A stretch of 60,875 nucleotides of DNA. It comes from an uncultured Lachnospiraceae bacterium (GTDB lineage Bacteria; Bacillota; Clostridia; Lachnospirales; Lachnospiraceae). Shown one piece after another: positions 58,372 through 60,875 of this stretch. Under the pieces are notes generated by a model. That model ran no database searches, had not been told where the DNA came from, and worked only from the letters and a program-made list of their open reading frames with translations. Made by a program: the position numbers and the translations under genes. Location of the stretch: NCBI GenBank assembly GCA_949287925.1, contig CASEIR010000018.1, positions 1 to 60,875 of the forward strand, given 5' to 3'. Numbering within the stretch: the first letter of the stretch is position 1; each line of letters begins with the position of its first letter.

Positions 58372-59313
58372 ATGAGATATATAAAGACACTCCGCGAAGG
58401 AGAGACTATCCGGAACATTTACCTGTGCAAGGGCAAACGTTCCGCGGAGACAAGAAATGGGAAACCTTATGATAATCTGATCCTTCAGGATAAGACGGGA
58501 ACCCTGGACGGCAAAGTCTGGGATCCCAATTCCGGCGGAATCGCAGATTATGACGAGAAGGATTTTATCGAAGTATATGGGGAGATCATCAGCTACAACA
58601 ACAATCTCCAGATGAATATCAAACAGATCCGTAAGGCCCAGGAGGATGAATACAATCCGGCAGACTATATGCCCACCACCGATAAAAGTACGGAAGGCAT
58701 GTATGAAAGCCTGATGGGATATATTAAACAGATCCAAAATACGTATCTGCGGCAGGCGGTGGAATATTATTTTGTAAACGACGCGGCATTTATCAAAAAA
58801 TTCAAAGCCCATTCGGCGGCTAAAAGCGTTCATCACAGCTTCTCCGGCGGACTGCTGGAGCATACCTTAAGCGTGGTGCGTTTCTGTGAATATATGGTAA
58901 GCGCATACCCGATCCTTAACAAGGATCTCTTGTATGCATCGGCTATTTGTCACGATATCGGGAAAACGAAGGAATTATCTACATTCCCGGATAATGATTA
59001 CACCGACGATGGACAGCTGCTGGGGCATATCGTCATCGGTGTGGAGATGATGAACGATGCGATCCGCAGCATTCCGGGCTTTCCGGACCGGCTGGCATCT
59101 GAGTTGAAGCACTGTATCGTAGCGCATCACGGAGAACTGGAGTACGGATCGCCAAAGAAACCTGCATTGGCAGAAGCCATGGCGCTGAACTTCGCTGACT
59201 GCACCGACGCAAAGATGCAGACTTTGACCGAAATATTCAAAGATAAAAACACAGGAGACTGGCTGGGGTACAATCGGATGTTTGAAACAAACCTAAGAAA
59301 AACAGTTATATAA
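58372..59313 (+). CDS. yhaM: 3'-5' exoribonuclease YhaM
   Basis: A 313-residue exonuclease with an N-terminal OB fold (NLILQDKTGTLDGKVWD) and a C-terminal HD domain (LLEHTLSVVRFCEYM, ICHDIGKT, HCIVAHHGELEYGSP). The length matches the Bacillus protein. It trims RNA 3' ends and may also degrade DNA. GAAAGAGG lies upstream of the ATG. It ends eight bases before a palindromic repeat. Confidence 0.93.
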   Translation: MRYIKTLREGETIRNIYLCKGKRSAETRNGKPYDNLILQDKTGTLDGKVWDPNSGGIADYDEKDFIEVYGEIISYNNNLQMNIKQIRKAQEDEYNPADYMPTTDKSTEGMYESLMGYIKQIQNTYLRQAVEYYFVNDAAFIKKFKAHSAAKSVHHSFSGGLLEHTLSVVRFCEYMVSAYPILNKDLLYASAICHDIGKTKELSTFPDNDYTDDGQLLGHIVIGVEMMNDAIRSIPGFPDRLASELKHCIVAHHGELEYGSPKKPALAEAMALNFADCTDAKMQTLTEIFKDKNTGDWLGYNRMFETNLRKTVI

Positions 59314-59320
59314 TTAACGG

Positions 59321-59353
59321 GGGACGTAGTATTTTTGCATTTTACTACGTCCC
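59321..59353. repeat. Palindromic repeat after yhaM (GGGACGTAGTA type)
   Basis: GGGACGTAGTA and TACTACGTCCC are perfect 11-base arms around TTTTTGCATTT. The GGGACG/CGTCCC ends recall the two repeats at 24300 and 25313. It lies between yhaM and rlmD and has no long T-run. Confidence 0.75.
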
Positions 59354-59376
59354 TAATTGCTGAATGAGGTATATTT

Positions 59377-60875
59377 ATGCGGAAAAATGATGTGGTTACT
59401 CTGAAGATCGAGGATATGGGAATCGCTGGCGAGGGAATCGGGAAAGTGGACGGATTCACGTTGTTTGTGAAAGATGCTGTGATCGGCGACGTGGTGGAAG
59501 CGAAGGTGATGAAGGCAAAGAAGAGTTATGGATATGCAAGACTTATGAATATTATTACGCCTTCGGAGTTCCGGGAAATGCATCCGGTATGCCAGATGTC
59601 CAGAAAATGTGGAGGCTGCCAGATTCAGGAACTGAAATATGACCGGCAGCTGCAGTTTAAGGAGGATAAGGTGCGGGGAAATCTCCTGCGTATTGGTGAG
59701 GTTCCGGAGGAACTGCTGGATAATGTTATGGAACCGGTTCTGGGAATGGACGATCCTTTTCGGTATCGGAATAAGGCTCAGTTTCCTATTGGGCGGGACA
59801 GGGAAGGATGTCTGGCGGCAGGCTTTTATGCGGGGCGCACACACAGCCTGATTCCCATCGGGGACTGTGCTATCGGCGTGGAGGTGAACCGGAGAATTCT
59901 GGACCTGATCCTGGAATATATGGAGGAATATAAAATTGAGCCTTACGATGAGGGACATCATGCAGGTTTGGTGCGTCATGTGCTGATCCGTTATGGATTT
60001 GCTACAGATGAGATCATGGTGTGTCTGGTGATTAACGGAGACCGACTCCCGCATGCGGAGGTTCTGACTGGCCGTTTGTCTTCTATTAAAGGAATGACCA
60101 GTATAACCATCAATATAAATAAGGATAAGACAAATGTAATCATGGGCAGCGAGATCCGGCGTCTGTGGGGACAGGATCATATCACAGATTGCATCGGGGA
60201 TGTGCGTTATCGTATCTCGCCTTTGTCTTTCTATCAGGTGAATCCGGCACAGACGGAGAAGCTATACGGCACGGCGCTGGAATATGCAGGACTGACGGGG
60301 AAAGAGACGGTGTGGGACTTGTATTGCGGCATTGGTACTATTTCTTTATTCCTGGCCAGAAAGGCAAAACAGGTTTATGGTGTGGAGATCGTGCCCCAGG
60401 CTATCGATGATGCCAGGGAAAATGCGAAGGCTAACGGGATTACGAACGCGGAATTCTATGTGGGAAAAGCAGAAGAGATTCTGCCGGGATATTATGAGGA
60501 TTATGAGAAACGGAACGGCGAACGGGCCCGGGCGGACGTGATCGTGGTGGATCCGCCCAGAAAGGGCTGTGATGAGACGCTGTTGGAGACCATCGTGAAG
60601 ATGGAACCGGAGCGGGTGGTGTATGTGAGCTGCGATCCGGCGACGCTGGCCAGGGATGTGAAGTACCTGCGGGGGAATGGGTATGAGATACAGAGAGTGA
60701 GGCCGGTGGATATGTTCCCGCATACGGTGCATGTGGAGACGGTTGTTCTTTTGTCCCAACAAAAACCAGATGACACCATAGAGATCGATTTGGATTTGGA
60801 TGAATTGGATGCAACTTCTGCAGAAACCAAGGCTACTTACGAAGAAATCAAGGAATATGTAAAAGAAAAATATCA
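59377..60875 (+). CDS. rlmD: 23S rRNA (uracil-5-)-methyltransferase, RlmD/TrmA family, right end cut
   Basis: The open frame starts at ATG 59377 (ATGAGG upstream) and runs off the window, 499 codons so far. It has an N-terminal TRAM domain (about 1-60), a Cys motif (CQMSRKCGGCQ) for an Fe-S cluster, the SAM site WDLYCGIGTISLF, the VDPPRKGC segment and the catalytic Cys in YVSCDPATLARD. It forms m5U in rRNA. After HTVHVETVVLLSQ, where the family normally ends, about 40 further residues follow (QKPDDTIEIDLDLDELD...), with a visible change to A-rich codons. The real stop lies outside the window. Confidence 0.93.
   Translation, partial: MRKNDVVTLKIEDMGIAGEGIGKVDGFTLFVKDAVIGDVVEAKVMKAKKSYGYARLMNIITPSEFREMHPVCQMSRKCGGCQIQELKYDRQLQFKEDKVRGNLLRIGEVPEELLDNVMEPVLGMDDPFRYRNKAQFPIGRDREGCLAAGFYAGRTHSLIPIGDCAIGVEVNRRILDLILEYMEEYKIEPYDEGHHAGLVRHVLIRYGFATDEIMVCLVINGDRLPHAEVLTGRLSSIKGMTSITININKDKTNVIMGSEIRRLWGQDHITDCIGDVRYRISPLSFYQVNPAQTEKLYGTALEYAGLTGKETVWDLYCGIGTISLFLARKAKQVYGVEIVPQAIDDARENAKANGITNAEFYVGKAEEILPGYYEDYEKRNGERARADVIVVDPPRKGCDETLLETIVKMEPERVVYVSCDPATLARDVKYLRGNGYEIQRVRPVDMFPHTVHVETVVLLSQQKPDDTIEIDLDLDELDATSAETKATYEEIKEYVKEKY

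Noticed and set aside
1-60875. CRISPR arrays, prophage or insertion sequences
   Set aside because: No regularly spaced repeats, no integrase, transposase, terminase or capsid genes were seen. Only small palindromic repeats occur.

Overview
This window looks like a chromosomal segment of a gut Lachnospiraceae-type bacterium (class Clostridia). The inference rests on Gram-positive ribosome binding sites (AGGAGG), the Firmicutes gene orders rpsF-ssb-rpsR and gdpP-rplI-dnaB, a class B sortase, VanR/WalR-like two-component systems, MutS2, YhaM, and Clostridia-type accessory genes. I would not commit to a genus. No rRNA, CRISPR array, prophage or transposase gene was seen.

Layout. 1-2640: tRNA-Asn and an FtsX-type ABC exporter. 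2790-4236: a strongly promoted, structured, terminator-ended transcript of unknown class, followed by a secreted NlpC/P60 hydrolase gene broken by an out-of-frame internal deletion. 4375-9820: glyA, a DUF3810 protein, a DUF1847 protein, topB and tRNA-Glu/tRNA-Cys. 10115-18239: a tightly packed operon with an EAL phosphodiesterase carrying a degenerate GGDEF domain, a diguanylate cyclase, a GT2-GtrA fusion, a BcsA-like synthase with a C-terminal PilZ domain, and a large polytopic membrane protein. I read this as a c-di-GMP-controlled exopolysaccharide system. 18353-22780: two-component system, alkylation repair pair (ogt, tag) and a ClC channel. 22781-26261: debris of a molybdenum hydroxylase gene, a PucR-like regulator with a clear operator, a second tRNA-Cys on the opposite strand, a LUD protein, a flavodoxin-like protein and a zinc-ribbon membrane protein. 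Two of these genes end inside copies of the same palindromic repeat. 26411-29984: L-cysteine desulfidase family gene, sortase B, DUF951, and rpsF-ssb-rpsR.

30135-46261 is a carbohydrate island for host glycans (mucin or milk-oligosaccharide cores). It contains a GH112 galacto-/lacto-N-biose phosphorylase, a sugar ABC importer, a 55-residue membrane microprotein, a CBM9-like protein, nagB, two AraC regulators, a Cys-type sulfatase with its anaerobic maturase and a TauE/SafE anion exporter, then a nucleotidyltransferase, a NahK-like kinase and galE. Together these could import Gal-beta-1,3-HexNAc, phosphorolyse it, and feed Gal-1-P and HexNAc into glycolysis, with sulfate removed and exported. 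In this cluster the uridylyl-transfer step is carried by a GalU/RmlA-type nucleotidyltransferase rather than a GalT-type enzyme.

46347-50399 holds gdpP-rplI-dnaB behind a GC-rich, elaborately self-complementary leader. 50382-60875 holds an unknown coiled-coil protein, a 2[4Fe-4S] ferredoxin, an orphan sugar-binding lipoprotein converging on a WalRK-like system, mutS2, a membrane HtrA-like protein that has lost its catalytic triad, yhaM, and an RlmD-type rRNA methyltransferase running off the right edge with an added C-terminal domain.
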